This document shows positions 1 through 8,965 of a stretch of DNA of 44,637 bases, in pieces (position 1 is the stretch's first letter; every line of letters starts with the position of its first letter). The notes under the pieces were generated by a model. It searched no databases. It saw nothing but the letters and a program-made list of their open reading frames with translations, and had not been told where the DNA came from. The position numbers and the translations under genes are program-made. The DNA is from ARK-15 sp038880255 (GTDB taxonomy: Archaea > Thermoplasmatota > Thermoplasmata > Thermoplasmatales > ARK-15): NCBI GenBank assembly GCA_038880255.1, contig JAVZSA010000007.1:1-44637 (forward strand). The letters run 5' to 3'.

Positions 1-204
1 ACATTATATTTCATAGGTTTTGCACCTTCAAACTCATATATGCCTGAACTGGGTTATCTTTCAAGCCTAGGTTATGAGTATGCTATTGTGGGTGATTGGT
101 GGACTATAGTATTCCCAGGTTTTGCACTAATGATATTTGCCCTTGGAATGAACTTGCTCGGGGATGGCTTGAGGGATGCTCTTGATCCAAGACTTAGGAG
201 ATGA
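1..204 (+). CDS. Dipeptide/oligopeptide ABC transporter permease, C-terminal fragment (DppC-like)
   Basis: Only the last 67 codons are in the window; the gene enters from the left edge in frame 1 and stops at TGA 202-204. The tail holds a final hydrophobic segment (about residues 37-50 of the fragment, TIVFPGFALMIFALGMNLLG) followed by GDGLRDALDPRLRR. That ending is the typical C-terminus of the DppC/OppC family, inner-membrane permeases carrying the binding-protein-dependent transport fold. The two ATPases of the same transporter follow 8 and 6 bases apart, so this is the end of a dpp/opp operon whose binding protein and first permease must lie outside the window. Assignment to DppC rather than DppB rests on the ALDPRLRR ending. 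Confidence 0.85.
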   Translation, partial: TLYFIGFAPSNSYMPELGYLSSLGYEYAIVGDWWTIVFPGFALMIFALGMNLLGDGLRDALDPRLRR

Positions 205-212
205 TATAAAAT

Positions 213-1586
213 ATGAATAATGAACCTCTTCTAATAGTAAGAAACTTAAAAACACATTTTGTCACCTGGAAAGGTGTGGTAAAGGCACTTGATGGAGTTG
301 ACTTTGAGATTTATCCGGGGGAAACATTAGGGTTGGTGGGTGAAACTGGCTGTGGAAAATCTGTTACATCATATTCAATAATGGGTCTTCTACCACCTAC
401 TCAAGGAACGATTGTTGATGGCAAAATAATATTTAATGGCATTGAATTAACAAAGAATGTGGGAAAGGATGTGGTAATAAAATATAAAAATAAAAAGGCA
501 AAATTAAAAATGAACAGAAGATTGTATATAAAAACACAAGAATTTCTTAACAAGATTAGGGGAAAGGAAATGAGTATGATTTTTCAAGAACCGATGACTG
601 CACTAAATCCTGTACTTTCAGTTGAATATCAGTTGACTGAACCTATCCTTGAGCATATGAAATATGAATTAATGATGAGGATACTTTCTAGACATATTGT
701 GGATGAAAATACATTTAATGAGATTAAGAATTTGGTGTTTAGTAATAATAAAGAAAGGTTGTTGGAACTTTCCAAGGATCCATTAAAATATGCACTCATT
801 GAACAAATGAAATCTATATACTTTAGAAATGATTTGACAGATCTGCAGAAAGATGAATTAATATCAGAATTGAGAAATTCTGACAAAGTTTCAAGAATGC
901 ACATTGAGTTTTATAAAAAGATTGTAGAAAGTAAACATGAGGGTTTAATATTCAAAATACCAATATTAAAATCATATTTGATGAGGCCATTAAAATTAGA
1001 GGCAAAGAAAAGGGCAATAGAATTGCTAAGGTTGGTGAACATCTATGATCCTGAAAGTCTTCTATCTGCATATCCTCATGAGTTGAGTGGCGGAATGAGG
1101 CAGAGAGTTATGATAGCAATGGCACTTTCCTGTGATCCAAAATTACTCATTGCTGATGAACCCACTACCGCATTGGATGTTACCACTCAAGCACAGATCC
1201 TAGATCTAATGAAGGATCTAAAGGAAAGAACTTCAGCATCTATTCTTTTTATTACCCATGATTTGGGCGTAATTTCAGATATGGCAGATAGGGTTGCCGT
1301 GATGTATGCTGGAAACATAGTAGAAATCGGGAATAAAATGCAAATTTTTTACAATCCTAAACACCCATATACTAGAGGACTTCTAAGATCAATACCAACT
1401 GAAGAAACAATGAAATCGAAGCTTCACATAATTCCAGGTTCAATACCGAATATGATTGACCCGCCAAAGGGCTGTAAATTCCATCCCAGATGTGAATTTG
1501 CAATGGATATATGTAGCAGAGAGGTCCCTAAGATGACACAAATTGAAGATGGCCATTCTGTGGCCTGTTGGCTGTACCAAGGGTGA
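213..1586 (+). CDS. Dipeptide/oligopeptide ABC transporter ATP-binding protein (DppD-like) with long helical insertion
   Basis: First ATPase of the peptide importer; it hydrolyses ATP at the cytoplasmic face to drive uptake. Visible motifs are Walker A GETGCGKS (43-50), Q-loop FQEP (Q125), signature LSGGM (291-295), Walker B LLIADEP (311-317), switch His349 and a C-terminal oligo_HPY region with CKFHPRC (about 422-428). At 457 residues it is about 120 longer than a usual DppD (around 330). The excess is mainly a charged, probably helical stretch at about 150-262, between Q-loop and signature, plus about 30 residues at 80-115. The ATG is 8 bases after the permease stop with GGAG 12 bases upstream. 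Frame and motifs are intact, so it should be functional. Confidence 0.93.
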   Translation: MNNEPLLIVRNLKTHFVTWKGVVKALDGVDFEIYPGETLGLVGETGCGKSVTSYSIMGLLPPTQGTIVDGKIIFNGIELTKNVGKDVVIKYKNKKAKLKMNRRLYIKTQEFLNKIRGKEMSMIFQEPMTALNPVLSVEYQLTEPILEHMKYELMMRILSRHIVDENTFNEIKNLVFSNNKERLLELSKDPLKYALIEQMKSIYFRNDLTDLQKDELISELRNSDKVSRMHIEFYKKIVESKHEGLIFKIPILKSYLMRPLKLEAKKRAIELLRLVNIYDPESLLSAYPHELSGGMRQRVMIAMALSCDPKLLIADEPTTALDVTTQAQILDLMKDLKERTSASILFITHDLGVISDMADRVAVMYAGNIVEIGNKMQIFYNPKHPYTRGLLRSIPTEETMKSKLHIIPGSIPNMIDPPKGCKFHPRCEFAMDICSREVPKMTQIEDGHSVACWLYQG

Positions 1587-1592
1587 TTTAAA

Positions 1593-2882
1593 ATGTCTGA
1601 AATACTTTTAGTTGGAAAGAATTTAAAAAAATATTTTGAAATAAAAAAGGGCACATTTTCAAGAAGTAGACTTATTGTGAAGGCAGTGGATGGCGTAGAT
1701 ATAACAATAAATAAAGGTGAAGTTGTGGGCCTGGTGGGTGAATCAGGATGTGGTAAAACTACCTTGGGTAGATTGATACTAAGATTGGTGGAACCATCAG
1801 GTGGTGAACTGTACTTCAAACCTAAAACAGAGATAATTGAAAAAATAATGAATAATGAAAAACTTTCTTCATCTGAAATAAAAAAATACTCAATGTTTCA
1901 TATGAAAAAAAGTGATGTGAGATCCTTAAGAAGGTATATGCAAATCGTATTTCAGGATCCCTATTCATCCCTAGATCCAAGATTTCTCATAAAGGATATT
2001 ATAGCAGAACCATTAAAATCATTTGGATGGAAAAATGAGGAAGCATATAAAAGAGTGGAAGAACTTTTAAAAAGTGTTGGTTTAGGACCAGAATTTATGA
2101 ACAAATTTCCTCATGAATTATCTGGAGGTCAGAGGCAAAGGGTGGCCATTGCTAGGGCTCTAGCCCTTAACCCTGAATTTGTTGTTCTTGATGAACCCAC
2201 ATCTGCACTTGATGTTTCTGTTCAGGCTCAGGTACTTAATTTGCTGGATGATTTAAAGAAGGATTTTAATTTAACTATGCTTTTCATTTCGCACCACATA
2301 CTGGTGGTAAGGCATATTGCGGACAAAATCATGGTTATGTATCTTGGTAAGATAGTCGAGATTGCAGAAACAAAGGAAATTTTCAAAAATCCTTTACATC
2401 CTTATACCCAAGCACTCCTTTCTGCAGTTCCAATTCCTGATCCAAAAACAAAGAGGATGAGAGTAATTTTGGAAGGTGAAGTACCTAGCCCAATTAATCC
2501 ACCAAAAGGATGTTCATTCCATACAAGATGTAAATTTTCATTTGAAAAATGCGGTTGGACTTCAAACGAACTTGTTGAAAATTTAAGGTTCGCTCTCGAC
2601 CCTACAAGGAATAAAGAACTGGGTGAAAACAAACTTAAGGAAATTGAAATTATAAGTGATACAGAATTGATTCTACATTTTGAGGAAATAAAGAATGCGG
2701 GAGCAATAGGATCTGTGATAGAAAAAGAAAAAACAAAATCAAACATCAGGGCTTTTTATGGAATAGAAAAGATAGAATATTCTGGAAACGATGTAAAAAT
2801 TAAGTTATATGAGCCAAAGAAGCCTGAGCTAAAGGATGTGGGAAATGGGCATTTCGTTGCCTGTTTCCTATATGGGAATTAG
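1593..2882 (+). CDS. Dipeptide/oligopeptide ABC transporter ATP-binding protein (DppF-like) with C-terminal insertion
   Basis: Second ATPase of the peptide importer, expected to pair with the preceding DppD-like subunit. Walker A is GESGCGKT (49-56), Q-loop FQDP (about 120-123), signature LSGGQ (176-180) and Walker B FVVLDEP (196-202). The C-terminal oligo_HPY motif CSFHTRCKFSFEKCGW is followed by about 90 extra residues before the family's usual closing GHFVAC motif, so the conserved tail is split by an inserted segment with alternating strands and charged helices. GGGTGATT overlaps the previous stop and sits 4 bases before the ATG, a strong archaeal ribosome binding site that indicates co-transcription with dppD. 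The last 4 bases overlap the convergent ChrB-domain gene. Confidence 0.93.
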   Translation: MSEILLVGKNLKKYFEIKKGTFSRSRLIVKAVDGVDITINKGEVVGLVGESGCGKTTLGRLILRLVEPSGGELYFKPKTEIIEKIMNNEKLSSSEIKKYSMFHMKKSDVRSLRRYMQIVFQDPYSSLDPRFLIKDIIAEPLKSFGWKNEEAYKRVEELLKSVGLGPEFMNKFPHELSGGQRQRVAIARALALNPEFVVLDEPTSALDVSVQAQVLNLLDDLKKDFNLTMLFISHHILVVRHIADKIMVMYLGKIVEIAETKEIFKNPLHPYTQALLSAVPIPDPKTKRMRVILEGEVPSPINPPKGCSFHTRCKFSFEKCGWTSNELVENLRFALDPTRNKELGENKLKEIEIISDTELILHFEEIKNAGAIGSVIEKEKTKSNIRAFYGIEKIEYSGNDVKIKLYEPKKPELKDVGNGHFVACFLYGN

Positions 2883-3316
2883 GATAACTTTTTCTTACAA
2901 TATGCATAAAGTGCATCATAGAGTGGAAACTGTAATCTCATATTCTCATAATCGTCCTTGGAAATTATCCTAAAACCTTCTGCAGCTGCCTTTAATCCTT
3001 CTCCCTCAGGCGATGGATTCTCTACCTTTGCATCTGCAGATCTGACTATCTTTGCCAATTCATTTATTGCAGGATCCTTTATATTATATTTTTTTATTAT
3101 TGCGTCAAAACTCACGTATTCCTTACCATTTTCAATATGGTGGCCAAGTTCCACACCTGGCACATCAAATGGTATTGCATGTTCCCTTTCCGCAACTTCT
3201 ATTACTTTATCAGAGGGTACAAATAGAAATTCCGCATCAGGATCCACAAATTTTTTTATTAACCAAGGACAGGCAATCCTATCCACTTTTGCCTTTTCTC
3301 TTGTCACCCATTTCAT
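2879..3316 (-). CDS. ChrB C-terminal-domain protein (chromate-resistance regulator domain, stand-alone)
   Basis: 145 residues. The N-terminus carries WVTREKAKVDRIACPWLIKK, then FVDPDAEFLFVP, IPFDVPGVELGHH and a C-terminal YDALYAYC. These match, from memory, the C-terminal domain of ChrB proteins, which in bacteria sit beside the ChrA chromate exporter. No ChrA and no ChrB N-terminal domain are visible here, so the role could differ. Conserved Cys17, the His-His pair near residue 59-60 and the acidic residues could bind metal, but this is inference. Monocistronic and convergent with the peptide transporter operon, with a 4-base 3' overlap. The 333-bp AT-rich region upstream must hold its promoter. 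Confidence 0.75.
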   Translation of the reverse strand: MKWVTREKAKVDRIACPWLIKKFVDPDAEFLFVPSDKVIEVAEREHAIPFDVPGVELGHHIENGKEYVSFDAIIKKYNIKDPAINELAKIVRSADAKVENPSPEGEGLKAAAEGFRIISKDDYENMRLQFPLYDALYAYCKKKLS

Positions 3317-3649
3317 AAAATATCATATCTAAAAACATTATTAAATTTTCTTATGATTCTTAGAATTTATAGGTAAACATTTTTAAATAATAAAAAAACG
3401 AATTTACGCCATTTTAACTATTTTCTATTAGTTTCTTGGCTTTTACAAAATATGTTTAAGCCATTTTGCCAACGGATCCAGATATATTTCTTTCAACTTC
3501 AAATTCAAGCCTTCCAATTTTCATTCACAATAATAATTTTTTGAAATTTTAATATCAAAAATTTTTTATTAAAATTTTTTGCTCGCTTCTATACAATTTA
3601 AGATTTCTAAGATATAAAAATATAATATTTTAAAATAAAAAATAAAGAT
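3317..3649. other. AT-rich intergenic region, no gene seen
   Basis: 333 bp between the start of the ChrB-domain gene and the stop of the EF-2 gene, both on the minus strand. I find no convincing reading frame. The right-hand part read on the minus strand just after the EF-2 stop is T-rich (several runs of 4-5 T within 40 bases), consistent with an archaeal intrinsic terminator for the ribosomal protein operon. The left part should contain the promoter of the ChrB-domain gene. Confidence 0.5.
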
Positions 3650-5854
3650 TTAAAGGCTTGAATAATAATCTTCATCATAGGGTTCTGGCTTAAGACCCTT
3701 TCTCTCCCTGATTTTTCTTACTACTTGATCCTGGAGTTCTCTAGGTACCCTTTCATATCCAGCATTCTCAGTTGACCATAATACTCTTCCACTTGTTGCT
3801 GACCTAATTGCAGATGCAAAACCGAATAGTTCTGCAACAGGAGCCTTTGCTACAATTGTTGTCTGATATTCCTCTTGCTCTATGCTCAATATTACGCCTC
3901 TTCTTTGTTGTAATTCCCTTGTCACATTTCCCACCTCTTCAGTTGGCACATTAAGAAACACATTCTGTATTGGCTCAAGTAATATTCTTTCAGCCTGGCA
4001 AATTGCGCCATATATTGCATTTCTCACTGCAGGTATTACTTGTGCAGGGCCTCTGTGTATGCTATCCTCATGCAATTTTGCATCAACAAGTTTTACTTTC
4101 ACACCATATAATTTTTCATTTGCAAGCGGTCCCTTATCAACAGCCTCAAGAAATGCTTGTTTAACAAGCTCCATGGTCTCATTTAGGTACTGTATTCCCC
4201 AAGTCATATCCAAAAGAACATTTGGCCCCTTTATTACTTCCACCCTTCTTGCCTCTTCCTTGTCCATACCAAGATCCTCTAGTTTCTTAGTGAGCGCTTT
4301 TTTATCCTTAAACCTATCACCCTGAGGAACTTCACCAGAAAGTATTCCATTGATAACACTTTCCTCCAACGGTTCTACTTCTAGGTAAAATCTATTATGC
4401 TTGTTTGGTGATTTGCCTTCAAATGGCCCACCTTTATGAGCAACAGTCTCTCTATAAACAACCAAAGGTTCAGATGTTTCTACCTCCACCTTGTAGTCAT
4501 TCACTATTCTGTATAGCGTTACTTCAAGGTGTAATTCACCCATACCGGATATGAGATGTTCTCCCGTTTCTTGATTTATTTCTACCTGTATTGAAGGATC
4601 TGCCTTTGCAATGAGCCTTAAAACATCAATCAATTTTGGAAGATCCTTTGTATATTTTGCCTCAATTGCCATTGTAACAACAGGATCTGAATAGTGTTTC
4701 ATAGGTTCAAATGGTTCTATACCCTTTATTGAAGATACAGTTGAACCTGCAATTGCATCTTTAAGACCTACCATCGCTGCAATATTTCCTGCCTTGATCT
4801 CCTCAACAGGTATTCTATCCGGTCCTACCATCATTGCAAGCTGTTGTACCTTATAGGTCCTTTCACCCATATCTGAAATATAGAGTTCATCACCCTTTTT
4901 GAGTGTGCCAGAATAAACCCTGCCAACAGCCACTTCACCTGCATGTTGATCAACAATTATTTTTGTGACCATTATTACAGTAGGTCCCTTTGGATCTGCA
5001 TTAAGTAATGCCTTTCCAACATCTGAGTTCAAATCACCTTTCCATATCTGAGGGATCCTGTATTTCTGTGCTTCTGCAGGGTTTGGTATATGGTGTACTA
5101 CCATATCAAGAACTACTTGATGAAGTGGTGATCTCTTCGATAATGTTTTCTGATCACCATTTTTCAAATATTCATAAACATCCTTGAATGTTATACCATT
5201 TTTTTTCATAGAACTTATGCTGAGCGCCCATTTATTAAATGCTGATCCAAAGGCTACTGTCCCTTGTTCTACTTTTACCTGCCAAGATTCTTTAAATTCT
5301 GGAGGCGCATAAAGTTTAATTAATCTATTTACTTCAGTAATTATTTTAACAAACCTTTTTTGCATTTCATCGGCATTAAGCTTTAATTCATTTATTAACC
5401 TATCCACCTTATTAATGAAAAGTACAGGCTTTACCTTTTCCTTCATAGCTTGCCTAATTACAGTTTCAGTTTGTGGCATCACACCTTCAACGGAATCTAC
5501 AACAAGAATTGCACCATCAAGGGCTCTTAATGCCCTTGTAACATCGCCACCAAAATCAACATGGCCTGGAGTGTCTATTAGATTTATTAAATATTCCGTG
5601 CCCATTACCTCATGAACCATAGATGCTGCCGCTGCATTAATTGTTATTCCCCTTGCTTGCTCCTGCTCATCATAATCAAGAACTAATTGTTTACCTGCCA
5701 GCTCCTCACTCATCATTCCTGCACCTGCTATAAGGTTATCACTCAATGTTGTTTTTCCATGATCAATGTGTGCAATTGTACCAATGTTCCTAATCTTTGT
5801 AATATCATCCATGATCTTAGATGCTTTCCTAATGTTGTCCTCTTTCCTTCCCAC
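3650..5854 (-). CDS. fusA: Translation elongation factor 2 (aEF-2)
   Basis: GTPase that drives ribosomal translocation. GTPase motifs are AHIDHGKTT (G1), the RGITINAA region (G2), DTPGHVDFG (G3) and NKVD (G4). In domain IV the motif DSIHRGPAQVIP carries the His expected to be modified to diphthamide. Full archaeal length (734 residues). A GTG at 5863 would add three residues, but I prefer the GTG at 5854: it is preceded 4 bases upstream by GGTGAT, and it gives the usual N-terminus (GRKEDNIRKA). It lies 11 bases after rps7 in the conserved order rps12-rps7-EF-2 on the minus strand. tef1 and rps10, which often follow in archaea, are absent here. Confidence 0.97.
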   Translation of the reverse strand: MGRKEDNIRKASKIMDDITKIRNIGTIAHIDHGKTTLSDNLIAGAGMMSEELAGKQLVLDYDEQEQARGITINAAAASMVHEVMGTEYLINLIDTPGHVDFGGDVTRALRALDGAILVVDSVEGVMPQTETVIRQAMKEKVKPVLFINKVDRLINELKLNADEMQKRFVKIITEVNRLIKLYAPPEFKESWQVKVEQGTVAFGSAFNKWALSISSMKKNGITFKDVYEYLKNGDQKTLSKRSPLHQVVLDMVVHHIPNPAEAQKYRIPQIWKGDLNSDVGKALLNADPKGPTVIMVTKIIVDQHAGEVAVGRVYSGTLKKGDELYISDMGERTYKVQQLAMMVGPDRIPVEEIKAGNIAAMVGLKDAIAGSTVSSIKGIEPFEPMKHYSDPVVTMAIEAKYTKDLPKLIDVLRLIAKADPSIQVEINQETGEHLISGMGELHLEVTLYRIVNDYKVEVETSEPLVVYRETVAHKGGPFEGKSPNKHNRFYLEVEPLEESVINGILSGEVPQGDRFKDKKALTKKLEDLGMDKEEARRVEVIKGPNVLLDMTWGIQYLNETMELVKQAFLEAVDKGPLANEKLYGVKVKLVDAKLHEDSIHRGPAQVIPAVRNAIYGAICQAERILLEPIQNVFLNVPTEEVGNVTRELQQRRGVILSIEQEEYQTTIVAKAPVAELFGFASAIRSATSGRVLWSTENAGYERVPRELQDQVVRKIRERKGLKPEPYDEDYYSSL

Positions 5855-5865
5855 ATCTATCACCC

Positions 5866-6429
5866 TTATCTGGCTGAAGCTGCGATTCTTTCCACCTCTT
5901 CCTTCTTTGAAATTGCAAAACTTCCCATATCATAATTTGAAGCCTTAATTATTTCCTCTGCCAGACATTCATAGATCGGCTTTGGACTTCTAAATGTACA
6001 TTGCATTGCACCAAGGGCAATATTTCTTAAAGCTAGATCCAATCTTCTAGATGCTGATACATCTACTGCCTTTGGTACTGCAACACCACCCATTTTAAGC
6101 CTTGTTACTTCTTCTCTAGGAGCACTATTTTCAAGCGCATTCACAAAAACTTGAATTGGATTCTTTTTTGTCCTTTCTTCAATTATTTCAAATGCCTTCA
6201 TTACCACTCTGTATGCACTTAGCTTTTTTCCTGTATATTTTTCAGTCCTCATCATGTTGTTTATTAACCTTTCTAAAACATTCATCTCTCTTTTCCCGAG
6301 ATGTTTTCTTCCATAAATACCATGAGTGTGAAACACATACCTTGGCTTTAAGTTAAGATATTTAACAAGGCTTGGATCCTTTACCACCACCTCATCAGGA
6401 TCATACTTGCCAAAAATTAAAATTTTCAT
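5866..6429 (-). CDS. rps7: 30S ribosomal protein S7
   Basis: Small-subunit head protein contacting 16S rRNA and the E/P-site region. 187 residues, the archaeal length. Recognisable segments are KHLGKREMNVLERLINNMMR (about residues 43-62), NPIQVFVNALENSAPREEVT, VSASRRLDLALRNIALGA and the C-terminal KKEEVERIAASAR. The ATG is 6 bases after the rps12 stop, and GAGGTGA lies just upstream as ribosome binding site. Member of the rps12-rps7-EF-2 transcription unit. Confidence 0.97.
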   Translation of the reverse strand: MKILIFGKYDPDEVVVKDPSLVKYLNLKPRYVFHTHGIYGRKHLGKREMNVLERLINNMMRTEKYTGKKLSAYRVVMKAFEIIEERTKKNPIQVFVNALENSAPREEVTRLKMGGVAVPKAVDVSASRRLDLALRNIALGAMQCTFRSPKPIYECLAEEIIKASNYDMGSFAISKKEEVERIAASAR

Positions 6430-6435
6430 GAAAAA

Positions 6436-6864
6436 TCACCTCACAGGTTTCTCCTTTCTTCCCTTTACCAATTCCTTTAATGAAATACCATTTACCTTTA
6501 TTACTTTGTATCTTACACCTGGAATATCACCTTTAGATCTACCAAGCCTCCCCCCAATCCCTTCTATTACCACTTCATCATGTTCATCAATGTAGTTTAT
6601 TGCACCATCACCCGGTGCAAAGGCTGTCACAACTTTTCCATTTTTTATTAGTTGTACCTTCACTGCCTTTCTTATTGCTGAGTTAGGTTGTTTTGCCTCT
6701 ATGCCTATTTTTTCTAGAACTATACCCTTTGCCTGAGGAGATCCCTCAAGTGGGTCGCTCTTCTCCTTTAATTTTAATACCCTCTTCTTATAGTATCTAT
6801 CACTCCATCTTAATTTTTGCCTCGACTTTTCTAACTTTTTAGCTGTATATAATCCATTGGCCAA
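6436..6864 (-). CDS. rps12: 30S ribosomal protein S12
   Basis: Decoding-centre ribosomal protein, 142 residues. Conserved segments are KGIVLEKIGIEAKQPNSAIR (about 46-65) and CDAP-equivalent AFAPGDGAINYIDEHDEV. The start codon is TTG at 6864: a perfect GGTGATC stands 4 bases upstream (6869-6875), and the N-terminus then reads ANGLYTAKKL as in archaeal S12. A TATA-like ATTTATAC lies about 50 bases upstream, so this is probably the first gene of a short-leader mRNA carrying rps12, rps7 and EF-2. Upstream genes on the same strand (Hjc-like and Trm56-HD) end 94 bases away. Confidence 0.96.
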   Translation of the reverse strand: MANGLYTAKKLEKSRQKLRWSDRYYKKRVLKLKEKSDPLEGSPQAKGIVLEKIGIEAKQPNSAIRKAVKVQLIKNGKVVTAFAPGDGAINYIDEHDEVVIEGIGGRLGRSKGDIPGVRYKVIKVNGISLKELVKGRKEKPVR

Positions 6865-6910
6865 TTTGGATCACCAACTTTATACTTTTATTCACTTGAA
6901 TTATTAACCA

Positions 6911-6920
6911 GTATAAATAA
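6911..6920 (-). promoter_or_regulatory. Probable TATA box of the rps12-rps7-EF-2 operon
   Basis: The minus strand reads ATTATTTATACTGG here, a good archaeal box A. It lies about 47 bases before the TTG start and about 37 before the GGTGATC ribosome binding site. A transcript starting 25 bases downstream would have a leader of about 20-25 bases, enough to include the Shine-Dalgarno site. Confidence 0.5.
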
Positions 6921-6957
6921 TCTATCATGGAAATTTTATTTTGGTTGAATGAGTAAT

Positions 6958-7479
6958 TCATAAATATTTTTTTGTAAGATAATCTATAAATTTATGTAGA
7001 GGAAATCCCTGATCCCATCTCATAAGATAATTTCCAGAATTTGTAATCTCAATCTTTGGAAGTAGTCTATAAACAAGCATCATATTTCCCCTCACATTTA
7101 AACCAGGTGGAACAAATAATCTCCAAGGATCACCATGTACATTTTTTATTCTATATGCATAGAGTGGGAATAACCCTGCTCTGCCAGTATCCCTAATATG
7201 ATTTAATATCTGATCCTGCGCTTTACCATTTGACATTGTAAACCTAAAAACATTGTAGTGTGAGCTTTTTACCTCAATTGGAAATGAAAAATCATCTCTT
7301 ATTGCTACTATATCAATACCAAAGGATCCTGCTGCACGCAAAACAAGAAATGGTCTTTCCACTATTTTCAGATATAGTTCTCTTTGCTCAACTGGATATG
7401 ATTTTGTAATTTTTTCTATATATGCTTTTTCTCCTGAAAGTATTTTCCTCAATTCCCTCTCATATATATTTCCTGCCAT
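6958..7479 (-). CDS. Hjc-like Holliday junction resolvase / PD-(D/E)XK nuclease
   Basis: 173 residues. The N-terminal part has the archaeal Hjc layout: ERELRKIL, then RAAGSFGIDIVA (motif G-S-x-G-x-D, catalytic Asp) and PIEVKSSHYNVF (catalytic E-x-K), i.e. an archaeal resolvase-type active site. Longer than classic Hjc (120-140 residues), with an extra C-terminal region (PWRLFVPPGLN onward). It may resolve four-way junctions, or be a related nuclease. TTG 7488 overlaps the upstream stop (TTGA); ATG 7479, with TGATC 3 bases before it, gives MAGNIYEREL and is preferred. Cotranscribed with Trm56-HD. Confidence 0.7.
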   Translation of the reverse strand: MAGNIYERELRKILSGEKAYIEKITKSYPVEQRELYLKIVERPFLVLRAAGSFGIDIVAIRDDFSFPIEVKSSHYNVFRFTMSNGKAQDQILNHIRDTGRAGLFPLYAYRIKNVHGDPWRLFVPPGLNVRGNMMLVYRLLPKIEITNSGNYLMRWDQGFPLHKFIDYLTKKYL

Positions 7480-7484
7480 ATTGA

Positions 7485-8504
7485 TCAAATAAGGTCAAGA
7501 TCTTTGCCAATCAGGTCCGAAAGGTACCTGTGCATATCTCTTATTCTCTCCACACTTTTGTAGAGACCTTTTTTCCTGTAATAATCAAGTATTTCCTCAA
7601 GATTAATTTTTTTATTCCCCGATATTAAATTATCAGAATGACAAACAATCTTCTCCTCCAAAGTTTGGGGAATCAAATCCTTTTCTTTCAACCCTAATTT
7701 TTCTGCCTCCTCCTCATCTATACCTCCACCCACATGCCTTTTAACTATATTTATAAGATCTTCAGGATAACCTAATGATCTAAGCATTTCCGCACCTACT
7801 ATACCATGTGAAATATCATTTACCTTAACTCTACCAATATCATGAAGAATTGCACCACATTCAAGAAGAGGTATATCCGCATTACATAATTCCCCAATTT
7901 TAGTTGCAAAATCAGCCACCGCAAGACTGTGTATTATCAATTTTTCATCTGCTCCACTTTCCTTCAACACTTTCAGGCACTCTTCTTTTGTAAAAATCTT
8001 AACATTTTTTCCCACCTTTGAAGGAACTACCCTCATCCTACCCATAAATTTTTTTTCAAGTTCCTTCCCTTTAAAGTATCTATCAAGAAATATTGCAAGA
8101 GCTGCAACTTCACTGTGTGGCTGATTACTTACGGCCACATTAAAATCCGATTTTACATACACCTCTCCTGGTACCTTTTCTGCACCCACAATAACAAGTA
8201 CATCCTTTTCTCTTGGCAATTCATCAATTACTCTTTGTAAAGGAATTCCGTACATTGTCAAATGAACCTTTATACCATTAAATTCCTCCATAATCTTTTT
8301 CCAGTTTACCCCAGTTTTTATTTCAAAAGAATTACCAAATCTAAACGTAATGTCATTGATTGTTTTTTCCAATTTTTTATCCTTTGTTGTCACATAAACA
8401 CATTCAGCACCAAATGCCCTGGCCACCAAACAAACATGAGTTGTCACCCTCTTATCCCTCTGGGGTCTATGGCCCAATCTTAAAACAGATACTTTGGGTG
8501 ACAT
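7485..8504 (-). CDS. tRNA (cytidine-56) 2'-O-methyltransferase Trm56 fused to an HD phosphohydrolase domain
   Basis: Residues about 1-170 match archaeal Trm56, a SPOUT-class SAM-dependent enzyme that methylates C56 in the tRNA T-loop. Motifs are VLRLGHRPQRDKRVTTHVCL, VIVGAEKVPGEVY and NVAVSNQPHSEVAALAIFLD. Residues about 190-310 form an HD domain with HSLAVADFATKIGE, ECGAILHDIGRVKV (the HD pair) and VKRHVGGGID. Such fusions occur in several archaeal Trm56 proteins; the HD substrate is unknown. GTG 8519 overlaps the preceding stop, but ATG 8504 is preceded by AGGGTGA at 5 bases and starts right before the conserved core, so I chose it. Confidence 0.88.
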   Translation of the reverse strand: MSPKVSVLRLGHRPQRDKRVTTHVCLVARAFGAECVYVTTKDKKLEKTINDITFRFGNSFEIKTGVNWKKIMEEFNGIKVHLTMYGIPLQRVIDELPREKDVLVIVGAEKVPGEVYVKSDFNVAVSNQPHSEVAALAIFLDRYFKGKELEKKFMGRMRVVPSKVGKNVKIFTKEECLKVLKESGADEKLIIHSLAVADFATKIGELCNADIPLLECGAILHDIGRVKVNDISHGIVGAEMLRSLGYPEDLINIVKRHVGGGIDEEEAEKLGLKEKDLIPQTLEEKIVCHSDNLISGNKKINLEEILDYYRKKGLYKSVERIRDMHRYLSDLIGKDLDLI

Positions 8505-8515
8505 TGTATTCACCC

Positions 8516-8965
8516 TCACAGTCTATTCATTGGTGGCTTTTCAATCTTTCTTTCCTTTATTTCTTCCTTTATTACCTGTAATATTTCCCTCCTTTCAAGG
8601 GAAATGAAAAGGAAAAATATTGAGAAAAAGGTAATTACTGAGAGTATTATGGATGCAAGTGCCATTAAGGTAATGGAAGGATTAAGAATATTATCACCGA
8701 AGAAGATAAATATAATAAAACCTGTTAAAACAATAAGAATTCCGGATATGAAACTTGATATTGTTCTAGATATTTTTATATAGTTTGGTAAAAAAATAAC
8801 AAATGAGGATAGGGCAGCGGTGATCACAGGTATAAGAAATCCATAAATTGAAATTTTATACTGATATATTAAATAGAGAGAAACTGCGGTGATACCAATG
8901 AGTATTCCAGAAATAAGACCTAAAAGCACTGGACTTACCCTTGAAAAGTATTGTGGGATATTCAT
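8516..8965 (-). CDS. Small membrane protein, four predicted TM segments, unknown function
   Basis: 149 residues, not recognised. Hydrophobic segments lie at about 12-33 (VLLGLISGILIGITAVSLYL), 40-62, 72-92 and 100-124, followed by a charged cytoplasmic tail (EIKERKIEKPP). The ATG overlaps the stop of the upstream regulator gene (ATGA), and its own stop is near the Trm56-HD start, so it sits in the middle of a four-gene minus-strand operon. The coupling to a winged-helix regulator suggests a sensory or stress role, but this is only inference. Confidence 0.7.
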   Translation of the reverse strand: MNIPQYFSRVSPVLLGLISGILIGITAVSLYLIYQYKISIYGFLIPVITAALSSFVIFLPNYIKISRTISSFISGILIVLTGFIIFIFFGDNILNPSITLMALASIILSVITFFSIFFLFISLERREILQVIKEEIKERKIEKPPMNRL

